Shown here one piece after another: positions 1 to 10,985 of a stretch of DNA of 64,000 nucleotides (positions are counted from its first letter, which is position 1; each line of letters starts with the position of its first letter). A program made the position numbers and the translations under genes. The notes under the pieces are model-generated. The model was not told the origin of the DNA. It saw nothing but the letters and a program-made list of their open reading frames with translations, and made no database searches. Origin of the DNA: Jacaranda mimosifolia (lineage: Eukaryota > Streptophyta > Magnoliopsida > Lamiales > Bignoniaceae); NCBI GenBank assembly GCA_018894105.1, contig CM032117.1:29926501-29990500 (forward strand). The letters are read 5' to 3'.

Positions 1-1334
1 GATGTTACAACAAGACATTGCCAAGGTATCTGATCTTGCCAAGGTGTCTGATCCTATCAATGTATTTCATTTTACTATATTTCAACATGGAATAAATTAT
101 GTTGCAACAACTGGACTACCGGCACTTTTCCCCCTTCCCTCCTCCCTTTCAATTGATAACCAGGGAAAAGGTCATAGTTTGAAACTTCCCTGGATCTATT
201 TAAAGTTTCCCTTTAGTGTAAAATTATATTGATTTGTCATTCATTTACTCTTTCACATGAAGACATTTTCTTTTTTAATTTTCTCTAATTGCTTATCCTT
301 TCCCTGCTACTACTTTTGACATTGATTAGACATTCTGGTATTGAAATACTGTTGAGAGGACCAAGATATTACAAAATGGTGTCTGGTAATATGCCAAACA
401 CCTTCATATCAAGCCCAATATCCACTCCAACCTTTTCTCTAGCTTTTGGGGTAAATAATTAATGAACTAGATGATGCAAGCAACTGGTTTCCTAGGAATA
501 GACACACATATTGCTGTCTTATCTATATGAAGCAAGCTTAAGTTCAGTTTGATCACTGTGTCAAGATTACGCAGTGTCTCGCTCAAAGTATATTTGGCTA
601 ATGAAGAGCGAGATGGTATGTTTTAATTACTAGACTGGATACTATTAAGGTTCACAGTAAGTTGCCCCAAATTTGGGTTTTGGTTTATGTAATTTCTCTA
701 TGTTTGGAAACCAATGATTGGCTTCACGGTCATTTATGATATATGTGTCCTATAATAACCAGGTCGATCTGAATGCTTGATCATTGACAGTAATTAATTT
801 TAGCTTTTTTGATTCTTTATTTAATTGTTCAAATATTGAGATCATCTTGGTTTTTGGTTTGGGATTTCATAAAACTGCATTTCATTTGTTTGCTAATAGA
901 TATGTGTGTATTCTCATACAATATAAGATAGTGCCTGGAAGCTGTACGTAACCACTACGAAGGTAAATTTTTTTGGACATTAATAGCTAGTTAGTGGTTT
1001 CCTTAGTTATCAAATAAATGTCGGATTTCTTCAGAATGCTGTAACAGTTGTAGAAAAAGGAAAATGTAAAAAGAAAACAATAGTCAGCACTGGTCTATTA
1101 ACCATATCTGTTTTGTCTGTGGTAGCTATTCCTTTGTAGGTTGTCTTTTGTTATATGTTATTGTTATTCCATTCTTTGCATGTTGTAATTACACAATTTA
1201 TAACTATTGAGTTTGGTCAAATTGCAGTTCAAATCAGTGTTACTATTTCAATTTTTATTTCAAATAGACAAATAATAGGGCTATCATACAAATCTTTGTA
1301 TCTTGTGGTTGAACTACACAATTGACAAATGGTT
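1..1334. other. Left-edge spacer, no gene recognised
   Basis: AT-rich sequence downstream of the phosphopantetheinyl transferase stop codon. A 76-codon frame at 2-232 shows no recognisable domain and no splice-bounded continuation. No terminal repeats, tRNA or tandem array were seen. The first 60 bases contain a short internal repetition (GCCAAGGT twice) and could be the end of a feature lying outside the window. Confidence 0.5.
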
Positions 1335-4300
1335 CTAGATAGCTGATGTTTTCTGGGGTACAAGGATTTCCTTTCCTGCTTCATCTTCATCAGAAACATA
1401 AGGTTTTCTTGATATATCCAATGATTGAATAAGATCCTCGACTGTTAGAAATGTAAAAGTTGCAGCATTTGGCAGATGCAGGCCTACATTGTACTCCTTG
1501 TCATCAAATTCAGTCTGTTTTAATGTTGTCATGTAAGAGTTGATGGCAGTACTTGGATGACCTCTGGCAATAGCTACCTGTTACACCAACATTAAACATC
1601 GACATGAATGAGAGTCAGCAGACCCTTTACATCTTTAGTAGCAGATGATTACCAGAAAAGAAGGAAATAAAACATGCTATATCCTCTACTGAATCAACAT
1701 CAACATTTGAGCCAACCAAGTTTAATATCACTTTATATATATATATGTCCTGCAGCATAAATTCGCTAGCTACCTTAAGGCAATGCCAATTGTGGAAGAC
1801 AAGTTTTAGGATTTTAAAAGACATACAAATTATGATTTCATTTGATCAACAAGTGTTTATATTAGTTTGTTCGTTCATGTTTGAAGTAATAGGGCTCAAG
1901 TAAATCAAGGGGATGAATATGACGACAACAAACAAGGAAATCTTTTGGAACTGAAATTTCTACAATTTTGAGGAGGAAGTACATCAAGCGGTGCTATCAA
2001 ATATGTTGGCAAGTATGATAACAATGTTAAAGGACAGGACTAACTATTTGAAACCTGGGATAATAAGGGCATTTGAAAATGAACCTTTACGAATAAAGGT
2101 CCTTTGCTTTGCAGATGCTCATGTGATTCCATTCACAATAACAAAACTTTTTTCAACATATAGATCTCATATTCTACTGGTCGACCCCAACACTCCCAAG
2201 AGTTTGATTTTTCTTTTTCAGAATTTTAACAATGACATGAATTTTATACCCCAAGCAAACAGTTTGTATAAGAAATTTTAAGACATGTTTTGCAACCAAG
2301 GCTATTGGCAAACATGATGTTCAGTTACATATCAGTTGTCAGTTGTATAAATGAGATGCTTTGATCGCCTAATTGACAGACAAATGCCATCAAGGTCAAG
2401 GTCAAGGTCAAGTTCAAGCCCAAGCTCAATCTGAGGTAAAATCTTCAAGAGGCGAAAATGTAGTAAAATCCTTGGCATGATATTGCAGTCCCACAGAAGT
2501 AAATCAATCATCTTCTTTGGACAAAATTCAGAGTTTATAATCAACTGCAACTTGCAATCGACTGTCACAAAAATGCTATCCTTAAATTTACTTAATTTCT
2601 AGCAGAGTCCCATACACACACAAAAAATGGCAGCTTTTCTCCTTACCACAAGGGAATAATAATGATTTGTTATAGAAATACATACATTCAGATTCCATAA
2701 CTGATGGAATATTATAAAGGAAGAAATATGAATAGGTGGGCACTAACCGAATGATTCTGTCCCAGTTCCAGAAGCCAAAATTTCCAATCTTTCAACTCCT
2801 TTCCAGCAACTATGACAAATATATTTTCCCAATTTGTGTGATGAAATTCAACATCATCCAACTTGTAACCAACACCAGTTCCCATAGCCTTGACAAAAGC
2901 TTCCTTCAGGCACCAATATCTGAATGAATGACTAGGCACACTGAACTTCCAAAGAAGGCCACAAGTATAATTTGAGGCAAAACAAAGTCATACTGACATC
3001 AGATATGACTTCTCATTTCAGTTATCTTTCTTCAATTATGGCTTTCCAATTGGGGATTTATGTTTTGTTATTTGAGGCCAGAAAGAGAATCTATCAGTTC
3101 ATATTGGTCTCATCTCAGCTTGAATTGAAAACAATAGAACAATAAATACAATTTCTTTAAATTTGGAACCCTTGAATTAAATTTATAGGCAATACCTTAG
3201 TCTCACATGGTTCTTAAATAGAATGAATTGTAAAATCAAAAGATGTCTTCTATTACTACCACCAGAGACGCTGAATTTCATATACACTAAGCACATTAAA
3301 ATAGGAATTCTTTAGAATAAACAAGTTAATGCAATGTATTGGTAGTTATGCATCCAAAAAGGGGACAAGAAAAATGTATTGACGATGGCGCATCCAAAAA
3401 TGGCAAAATGGTAGTAGCTCAAAGTTCCTTTACATCATATTTGTTGCCATTTTAAACCTCAGTCAAATCTCTCATTTTATGATTCTGGAATTTGCTTCCT
3501 CAAGGAAAATCTTTAGGCTTTTGTTATTGAATGAGATACCATAATAAAAAGGCAGAAGTAAAAGAAATCTGCAAACACACTTATGATCACGGCAACGTGC
3601 ATCTCTGATTCTCTGTTAGTATGAGTATGTATTTAATTCATTGCTGCAAGGTGAAAAATGATGCTTTAAGTTATAGGTATAAAGCAGACTAACTGAAAAA
3701 AGGTCAGAACTCTTTGCAGTATTATCATGCACCGATCAAGGCCCTCTACTCAACGCCTCAATAACCAACTCATAGCAATTCGAGTGCATGGACACTGCCC
3801 TATTGTTGTCTAAACATCTTCTCCATTTCCTACTCAAACATTATATTCCATAGGTCAAATATAACATAAGTAATGTCTTGTAATAAAAGAATTTATGCAC
3901 AGGGGGGTGTCATGCAAGGGTTGCTGCTGGTAGAAAAAGTCAATGGGAGATTAACATACCTGAAAAAAAATTTCAGCATCTCATCAGAAGAGCCAGCATT
4001 AAAGATATGATACCATTCTAAACTAGAGAAGTACGATGAGAAACTGCGAATGAACTCTTCAGCAGTTTCATTCACAGGAATGGAACAAGAAACGATATCC
4101 AACCCCACAAGGCATATGGGTTCAGATGCTATGGCAACATAGTCACCATGATGGGAAACATTAAAATTAAAATTTGGGAATCCCAACTTCACGTTATCAC
4201 ATACCTAGCAGGACAGCACAGAAGAAAAGATATAACATATATAGCTGTAATGACTGTTGGTTTTGCTATTTGCTAGCATAACAGAAAATAAAGCAGACAA

Positions 4301-6708
4301 ACATGATGATTTCTTATTTGCTAATGTTACAGGAAATAATGGTATCTCAGTATTCACTGATTAAGATTATACGAACTAGAATTAGGAAGAAGAATGCCAT
4401 ATCAACAACCCAAGTCATTCAGATCCAGAAACACTAAGAAATGAGGAGGCATACAGAAAAGCTTCTGACCGATGCAAGGTGTATAAAACTTGGATCTGAC
4501 ATAGTAAGAATTAAATAATATGTTCTTGATTTCCTTATTTTCCATACATTTTTCCTACAATGCACAATGGAGAAAAAGTTAATGAATGCATTTCAGTTCA
4601 AATGCATTCATTAGGCAATGTATAACCATACTGCAGCTCACAAGTATCATATCACTAAATTATCTTATGTTGTACATTCTATTGTTTAAGGGGATAATAT
4701 AGAACTCATAAACCTAAATCCAAAACATTTTAGTTTGACTTAAGAAAAAATTTCAATCTGTTTGGAACTGTGTAAGGATCCCATCATTTTACCTTTATCG
4801 ATCTCTACGTTTTCTCCCGAGACATATATTATTGAATCTTTTTTAATAATTTCATCCATAATGCTTTTCATTTTTCTTCTTGAACTTTATATCTAGTTTT
4901 CACATTAACTTCAAAGATCAATGCTGAATCTTTTCTAAATATGTGGCAGACCATTATAATTTTGCTTGCAATTTTCTTTTGTACACACTTCTACAGCCTG
5001 TACACCTGTAATTTTGGCTATTCTATGTTGACATGCGCCACCAATTTAAACTTTTACTTGTTCTGGGACTTAAAATACTGGGTTCCCATACTAAATAAAT
5101 AATTTGATTGGCAGTTTAAATTTTGATAGTGGGCGAAAATGTTGTCATGTGTCAAGGAGAGTTATTTAAGCCAGTTGAACCATGTCTCATGCCATTTGTA
5201 ATTGATGGCAAATCAAATAATGCATTGGCCAAGAAATTGAAGGCCAATCAAGTTATGTCAAGTCATTTGTTTATTATGGCAAGAGCTCCCACCTCCCAGT
5301 ATAAATAGAGGAATCCCCAAGAAGCTAAGAGACTAACAATTCTGCACCCAAGGAGAAATATTGAGGAAGATATTAAAATTCTCTCACTTCAAGTTCAATA
5401 AATTCAAGAAAAATCAAGGCACTTAAGGAAAATAACAAATTGTTTCTTGCGAAAGACAAATGAAATTGCCCCATTTCATTTGAAAATTTGGTGTCAAACA
5501 CTCGAATTAGCATACGTTGTGAGTGTGGTTGGGCAAGTAGACCCTATCATCTAGTGGTTTGGGACATCTCTCTTTCAAGGGGGCAGCAACAATTTGATTT
5601 CCCTTGGGGGGTAGAGTACTATGAAATGAAGTTGATTGTGTATTACCAGCAAGGCTAAAATTGATTCTTCATGGGTAGATACCCGAGCAGTTAATGGAGA
5701 CGAAGTATAAATTCGTTGGCAATATATCTATGCTAGTTCAATTCTAGCTTCACTGAATAATTTACAATATACCATGAGCGGATATGAAGACTCATTTTTT
5801 TATCTATCGAGAAAATGATTCATTCTCTTTGTAAAAAATAGAAAGTAGACACGAAACTTGTGTTTAAACAATTCTCTTCCCTCTCATGAGAATGACTATC
5901 CCTTGTTTCACCCTCTCATATTTTACATGATGTCCATCCACCTTGACTGCTTTGTTCTAACTCAACTTGGTTATAGGAGGATGTTATAAGCAAGCCAACA
6001 TTCCCATTATAAAGTTCTAGTCTAACTGCTAGAAAGATTGAACTGTCAAGCGCAAAAGCAACAACGGAGAAAAGTAGTATGATGAAAAATGTAGCTATAC
6101 CAAAAAGGGTTTTCCCTCTGTAGTTCGCCTGATAATGATCTCATCAAATGGGATTCCCAATACTTGATGCACCAGGGAATACTGCAACAACCGGCTCACA
6201 AGTGCCTGTTTTTTATCCTCCAATTTCACAAACCTAATCAATTGAATGTCAGCAAAACTTCATTCTCTCAGCCTCTTTTGCAAAAGAATTGAACTTATTT
6301 CCACAGTGTATACAACTTCTTCACAAGAACTACAAACTTAATAATTGATTAAAACCCGACAAACAGAATACACTTATGCTTACAAATTTGTGCTCAACAC
6401 ACGCGCACGCGCACACACACGCATCAAGTGAAACTTTTATAATTGATGGAAAGTACTAAACTTTTCAGTGCATAAACAATTTTTGGTTTCTCAAATGACA
6501 AGAATGGAGACTTGATTAATTCATAAAAGAGTCACTAAAAAAGAGGATAAAAATTATGCTTAAACACACACACAGAGACAAATTACCTGGTGACGGGGGG
6601 ATGCTCATGGTGGGGAAGAAAAGCCACGGCCCGAGAGAAATCAGGGGATGAAGGTTTCCACTTGGATATTTCAACAATCCATCTCTGTACACCTCTTTCC
6701 AGTTCCAT
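1335..6708 (-). CDS. 4'-phosphopantetheinyl transferase (Sfp/AASDHPPT type), five exons
   Basis: Transfers the 4'-phosphopantetheine arm of CoA to the conserved serine of acyl- or peptidyl-carrier proteins, activating fatty-acid and related carrier proteins. Exons on the minus strand are 6708-6587, 6233-6101, 4204-3960, 2919-2748 and 1577-1335. All four introns are GT-AG, phases join exactly, and the product is 304 aa, the usual length for plant homologues. Visible motifs: FNVSHHGDYVAIA (about residues 99-111), GLDI (119-122) with the Mg-binding Asp121, and WCLKEAFVKA (169-178) with the second metal ligand Glu173. A basic RGHP segment opens the last exon. The start was chosen at MELERGVQRW, the first Met of exon 1; a short upstream ATG frame (MPRSTLN) ends before it. 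No frameshift or stop is seen, so the gene appears functional. A MULE lies 168 bp upstream of the start codon. Confidence 0.93.
5124..5545 (+). mobile_element. Putative old LTR / short LTR-element relic in intron 2
   Basis: This stretch of intron 2 looks like a retroelement promoter and leader rather than intron. It has a TATA box (TATAAATAG, 5300-5308) followed about 85 bp on by AATAAA-like signals, and a TTTGGTGTCA motif near 5500 that resembles the primer-binding sites of Gypsy-type elements. No partner LTR and no target duplication could be found, so the borders and class are inferred. It lies antisense to the host gene. Confidence 0.35.
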
Positions 6709-6876
6709 TTCTCGTATTACCAGTTCACGATCAATTCAAAGTGCTTCTGGGCATCCTTTCTCTTTTGGGGTCAGTGTGACTTTCTTGTTGCTGCCGGCCT
6801 AAATCTTTTTCAGTTCTGTTATATACCACCAGCCATTTTGGCACAATACAAATTTTTTTATTTTTAATAATTTTAA
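6709..6876 (-). promoter_or_regulatory. Residual proximal promoter / leader of the phosphopantetheinyl transferase gene
   Basis: This is the only host sequence left between the start codon and the MULE-1 insertion. Read on the minus strand, a TATA-like box TATATAAC lies at 6825-6818, about 110 bp upstream of the ATG. The 10-bp MULE target duplication (6867-6876) is about 42 bp upstream of that box. Transcription start is inferred, not seen. Confidence 0.45.
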
Positions 6877-7030
6877 GGGAATTTTACTTAAAAATAAGCA
6901 ATCCAACATTCACTTTGGATTAAGTTCCACCCAACCATTTCTTATTTTGAACTTGGCATGTAAAGTTTTAGTTTTGACTTCTCTTCGCAGCCACTTAAAA
7001 TGATGGAAATGACCTTATTTTAATGTTTTT
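6877..7030 (+). repeat. Left terminal inverted repeat of MULE-1
   Basis: Begins GGGAATTTTACTTAAAA and runs to the AAATGACCTT block near 7005-7020. It pairs with the reverse complement of 30700-30846 at perhaps 65-75% by eye. The exact inner limit is uncertain. Confidence 0.6.
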
Positions 7031-7649
7031 TTGATCTTTTATTCCTAAACCTTGATGTCCCAAGCAACTCATCTTTGTGTGTGTGTTTTCTGTTTAACTC
7101 CCGCAGCGGAACGCAGTGCTTCTCTCTCCTTTTTTTTTATTTTTTTTTATTTTCTGCAATCGGTTACAATATATTAGCAGGAAGCAAGCCTACTTTGTCT
7201 CCAGTGTTGCAAGGAAAAACAACATTGTAATCTTTCGCGAGCAGCAGTTATTTTAATTTTTTTTAGCCTGAAAATGTCGGGGTAATGGGAAAGAACCTCA
7301 AATTCAAATATTAGGGAGTTGTATGTACAATAGAGAACTCTATATTATGTTCATTTTTGAGAGCATGACTCTAGTGGAACTATATTTCCAACTGGAGAAA
7401 AAATAATGTGGAATTTGCTTTAAGTTCCACACAATCCATTACCGTGTGCTCCCTACCAAAAAATGTACATTACTTTGAATACTGATGAGGATATGTCCAA
7501 CATGATTTGTCTGTATTTGTGATTAAAGATGGCCTTAGTTGACATGATGATTACACGAAAAAGTGAACCTAGTGGATGGAGAAGGCAAAGTAGTTATACA
7601 AGCAAGTGAACACTTCATATCTTCAATTTTGTACTGTATTTATTATTTA

Positions 7650-8180
7650 GCATGCTTCCATTGTCCCAATTTGTACCTCTTTGAATTATTAGTTATATGC
7701 AGTTATCTTACAGAATACTTTTTCTTATGTGTTTTAGTACTTGGGTATTCTATGTTAAATACTAAATTTGTTCATTTCAGTACTTGTGCTCTTCTATGTT
7801 GAATACTTGATATGTGTGTTTTAGTACTTAGTTTTTCTATATTAAATATTAAATTTGTTCATTTTAATACTTCGCTCATCTATGTTGAATATTAAATTTT
7901 ATGATTATTCAGTGCTCGCTCTTTTATGTAAAGTACTTTATTTGTTCATTTCAATAGTTAGGTCTTTTATGTCAAATACTGCATTTGTTTTTTTGTTCAT
8001 TGCTTAGTTCTTTCTACGTTAAATACTAGATTCAGTCATTTCAGTACTTATCTCCTCCATTTAAGTACTGAAATTATTTATTTCAGTACTTAGTTCTTCT
8101 ATGTGAAATACTGATATTGTTTACTTAAGTACCTAGTTATCTTATTGTTGAATACTGAAATTGCATACTTGAGTACCTAC
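7650..8180 (+). repeat. Minisatellite of about 60-bp TACT-rich units in MULE-1
   Basis: Roughly nine degenerate copies of a unit built as TTTCAGTACTTAGT, then TTCTATGTTGAATACT, then ttgttca. The array ends just before the transposase relic. Similar scattered GTACT motifs occur at 24.7-26.8 kb, at 28.0-28.1 kb and in MULE-3 at 39.8-40.8 kb, so the motif belongs to the MULE family rather than to the host. Confidence 0.7.
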
Positions 8181-8259
8181 GCACTGATCTTGCAGCACTT
8201 TATTGACAATTATTATGTATTTGACTATATTATTTCTTTGCAATGAACACCCATTTAGG

Positions 8260-9247
8260 AATGAAATAGATGAGGACATTCCCTCTACAAGTGACTCACA
8301 ATATGATTTAGCATTACGAATGAATTCAATTAATGCTTGGAGTCACTGTATCCATGGATAGGGGCAAACATTCTAAGCTACTGAAGAATTTAGAATTAAA
8401 TTTAAAAATTATGTTGTTGCTACTAAAATGCCCTTTATATATAAGAAAAATGATTCCAAAAAGATTATAACAATTTATAGTGATAACAATTGCAAATGGA
8501 GAATATATGCCTCAAGACATAAAACTGACAAACTCTTTCGTATTAAAAAATGCAACTTGGATCATACATGTAATGAGGGTAGTGTTCGGATGAGGGGACA
8601 TCCTAGAGCTGATTTTGCTTGGGTTGCTAATGTAGTGAAAGAAAAATTGAGATGAGAGCCCTGTTACTTACCTATCAACCTGATGGAAGATATTAATAGA
8701 GAATTTGGCATAGAAATTCCATACCATAGAGCATGGCTGGGAAAGAAAATAGCTATGCATGATATTCATGGGGTGGATAAGGGATCCTTTGATAAGTTGA
8801 TATGGTATTGTAGGGCTGTGAAGGAAACAAATCTTGGAAGCATTGCGGATTATGAGATTGATCCGGTGACCCTAAAATGCTAGTGGTTATTTATCTGTTT
8901 CATAGCTTGTCTGGTAGGCTTTCTCAGTAGATGCAGACTACTGATTTTCTTGAATGACACTCACATTAAGAATAAGTATAAATGATGATCTATTCACATT
9001 AGCATATGCAGTTGTTGATGCTGAAAATGATACTAATTGGGATTAGTTTTGCTTGAAGTTGAGGAGCATTTTAGGTTCTCACCACAGCACAATGTTTAGA
9101 GGGTTCACTTTTTTTTGACCGACATACTGGGCTTCTTAAAGCCATCCCCATGGTATTTTTAGGTAGCCATCATGCATACTGTTTGAGATACTTGGTGGAC
9201 AACTTCAAAAAACAAGTAGGATTTTTTTTGCATTTTATTGAAAACTA
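8260..9247 (+). pseudogene. MURA transposase relic of MULE-1, N-terminal and central part
   Basis: Open segments at 8428-8655 and 8683-8883 encode a MuDR DNA-binding domain (CKWRIYASRH, FRIKKCNLDHTC) and the following PYHRAWLGKK and FDKLIWYC blocks. Decayed reading frames then give RLFISFIACLVGF, CRPLIFLNDTH, AYAVVDAENDTNW and [16 protein letters not shown], the order of a MULE DDE transposase. Several in-frame stops and frameshifts are present. The gene is broken at 9247 by an LTR insertion and resumes at 23326. Confidence 0.85.
9167..9247 (+). repeat. Left copy of an 80-bp direct repeat flanking the nested insertion
   Basis: Encodes the HHAYCLR part of the transposase. It is repeated, with about seven differences, at 23326-23405. 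The left copy ends exactly where the LTR begins, and the right copy starts exactly where the LTR ends. Confidence 0.85.
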
Positions 9248-10891
9248 TATTGGAATAGTGCTCCACTGCTAATTGGATTGGCATATAAAAACTATTTTAC
9301 TTGTGATACAATTTTGATTGAATAATATTGTTTTTAAATGACCATCTTCATCTTATACTTATTTTACTTCACTAGCTTTGGTTGAAGCCCTTAAATCACA
9401 CAAGACTATGTGACTTGGTCACACATATGATGGTGATCATGAAACAAGTCTCTACAGTTGTGATTTCAAATATTTCAAGTCATAGAATCTTATGAGATAG
9501 GGTATCTAAGATTTGAATAGACTTGTACTAATGGTGCACAATCTAAGGAGTTGGATATTACTCCGTTTCATGAGCAATCTATGTTAGACATGGATACATG
9601 TTAGTGGGCGCTTGTTAGAGAACAATTTTACTGAAAACCCGCTCAAAGAATCCACTAGATAGCCGCAGTGGCAAGTTCTCCAGCTTATGCTAGTGCATAT
9701 AATTAGTCCTTGGACCTGAGGATCCATGGTAACCTTGTGTTTAGTTATGCTTTGACTATTCTCCGACCACGTAATAGGTCATCTGGGTTGAGATTGGGCA
9801 TAAACTACTTAAGCATAGAGGTTTGTGAGATCCAAGATGGGATCTATCTCCTTGTTGTTGTGAAGGATGAGTTCATGTCCTATGTATTCTATAATGATCG
9901 ATTTTAAGAAATCCTTGTACAAGGTAGTATGATATTTGGAAAATGAGTTTTTTAAAGATGAGGTTATAAAGGGAAATCTAACATTGGAATATAGAAACAT
10001 AGTTACCAAGGCTATTGGGGAACCGACAAATATCTTGCCCTAGGCCTCTTTCGGGAGCTAGGAGATGGAAGGACCGTATTTTCATAATAGGTGTAGAGCT
10101 ATGGTTGATTGGGACATAATTCATTCATTCAATTAGTTGAACTCCATGGGCTTGTTGCTAGACATCAAATATGAAGATTGGGCACTCTTCGATTAATGGA
10201 GATTAATTGAAAGAGTTATTAGTTTAAAGGAGCTTAAAGTAATGTAAATATTTCAATATTCAAAATATCACAATGAGTTGTGAGCCTAGGTCCAGTTAAT
10301 GGACGAACCTAATAGGTCACACACAAAAACCTAAAGGTAGTTCTTACTTGATGGGAGAAAAATTCTAAGGAGTTAGAAAATTCTACCTATGCGTTTTTGG
10401 AGAGAAAAATGGTTGACTATTTTATTGGTCATCTTGGCTTAATTAATTTAATTATTAAATTAATCAAAATAATTTAAGAAGTAATTTAATTGGTGCCACG
10501 TGACAATTAATTAGTCAACTTAAAGAGTTGAGTTGATACCAATTGATTTAAGGAGTTAAGTCAATTTAATTAATTAAATTAAAGAGTTAATTTAATTAAA
10601 ATGATAATTTGAATTTTGGAGGGAAATCAAATAAAAGAGTTCATTTGAATTTAAATTAGAGTTAATTTGCATTACTTTTCATGAGATGAGATGTAGATAC
10701 TAATTAAATGCAAATGCATGTGAAATTCACATTCACATGCAAGTTGGCAAGCTGGCCAACTAAGCATGGGAGGTGTGATGCCAACTTGCATCCTCCATCC
10801 CCTCTATAAATAGCCTAGTGGCCAGCTATGTGATGGAAGTTACTAAGCATTCTCAATTTTCCTCTAAAAGGATGATGTTCATGTGTTGAAG

Positions 10892-10935
<44 letters not shown>

Positions 10936-10985
10936 TTCTCTCCTTCTCATTTTCTTCTCCAAAAGGCCACTCCCTCACCTTCAAT
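9248..10985 (+). mobile_element. LTR-B, 5' part (Copia family LTR, plus orientation)
   Basis: Begins TATTGGAATAGTGC, a variant of the family start TGTTGGAATAGTGC seen at 31033 and 62471, and follows those LTRs along its whole length. It has a TATA box (CTATAAATAG near 10802-10811) and, about 85 bp downstream, an (AC)n microsatellite (10895-10931). It stops at 10985, where a minus-strand Copia element intervenes; its 3' part is at 22855-23325. No internal coding region in this orientation is present, so it is probably a solo LTR. Confidence 0.78.
10895..10931. repeat. (AC)n microsatellite in the LTR-B leader
   Basis: About 18 uninterrupted AC units directly after TGAAGATT. The LTR at 62471 has the same TGAAGATTCACAC start near 63965 but no expansion. 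Confidence 0.95.

Noticed and set aside
2332..2568. Asp-Leu repeat frame (DLDLDLD) as an extra exon
   Set aside because: It lies inside intron 4 of the phosphopantetheinyl transferase gene. The flanking exons join in phase without it, and it comes from a short AAGGTC tandem repeat.
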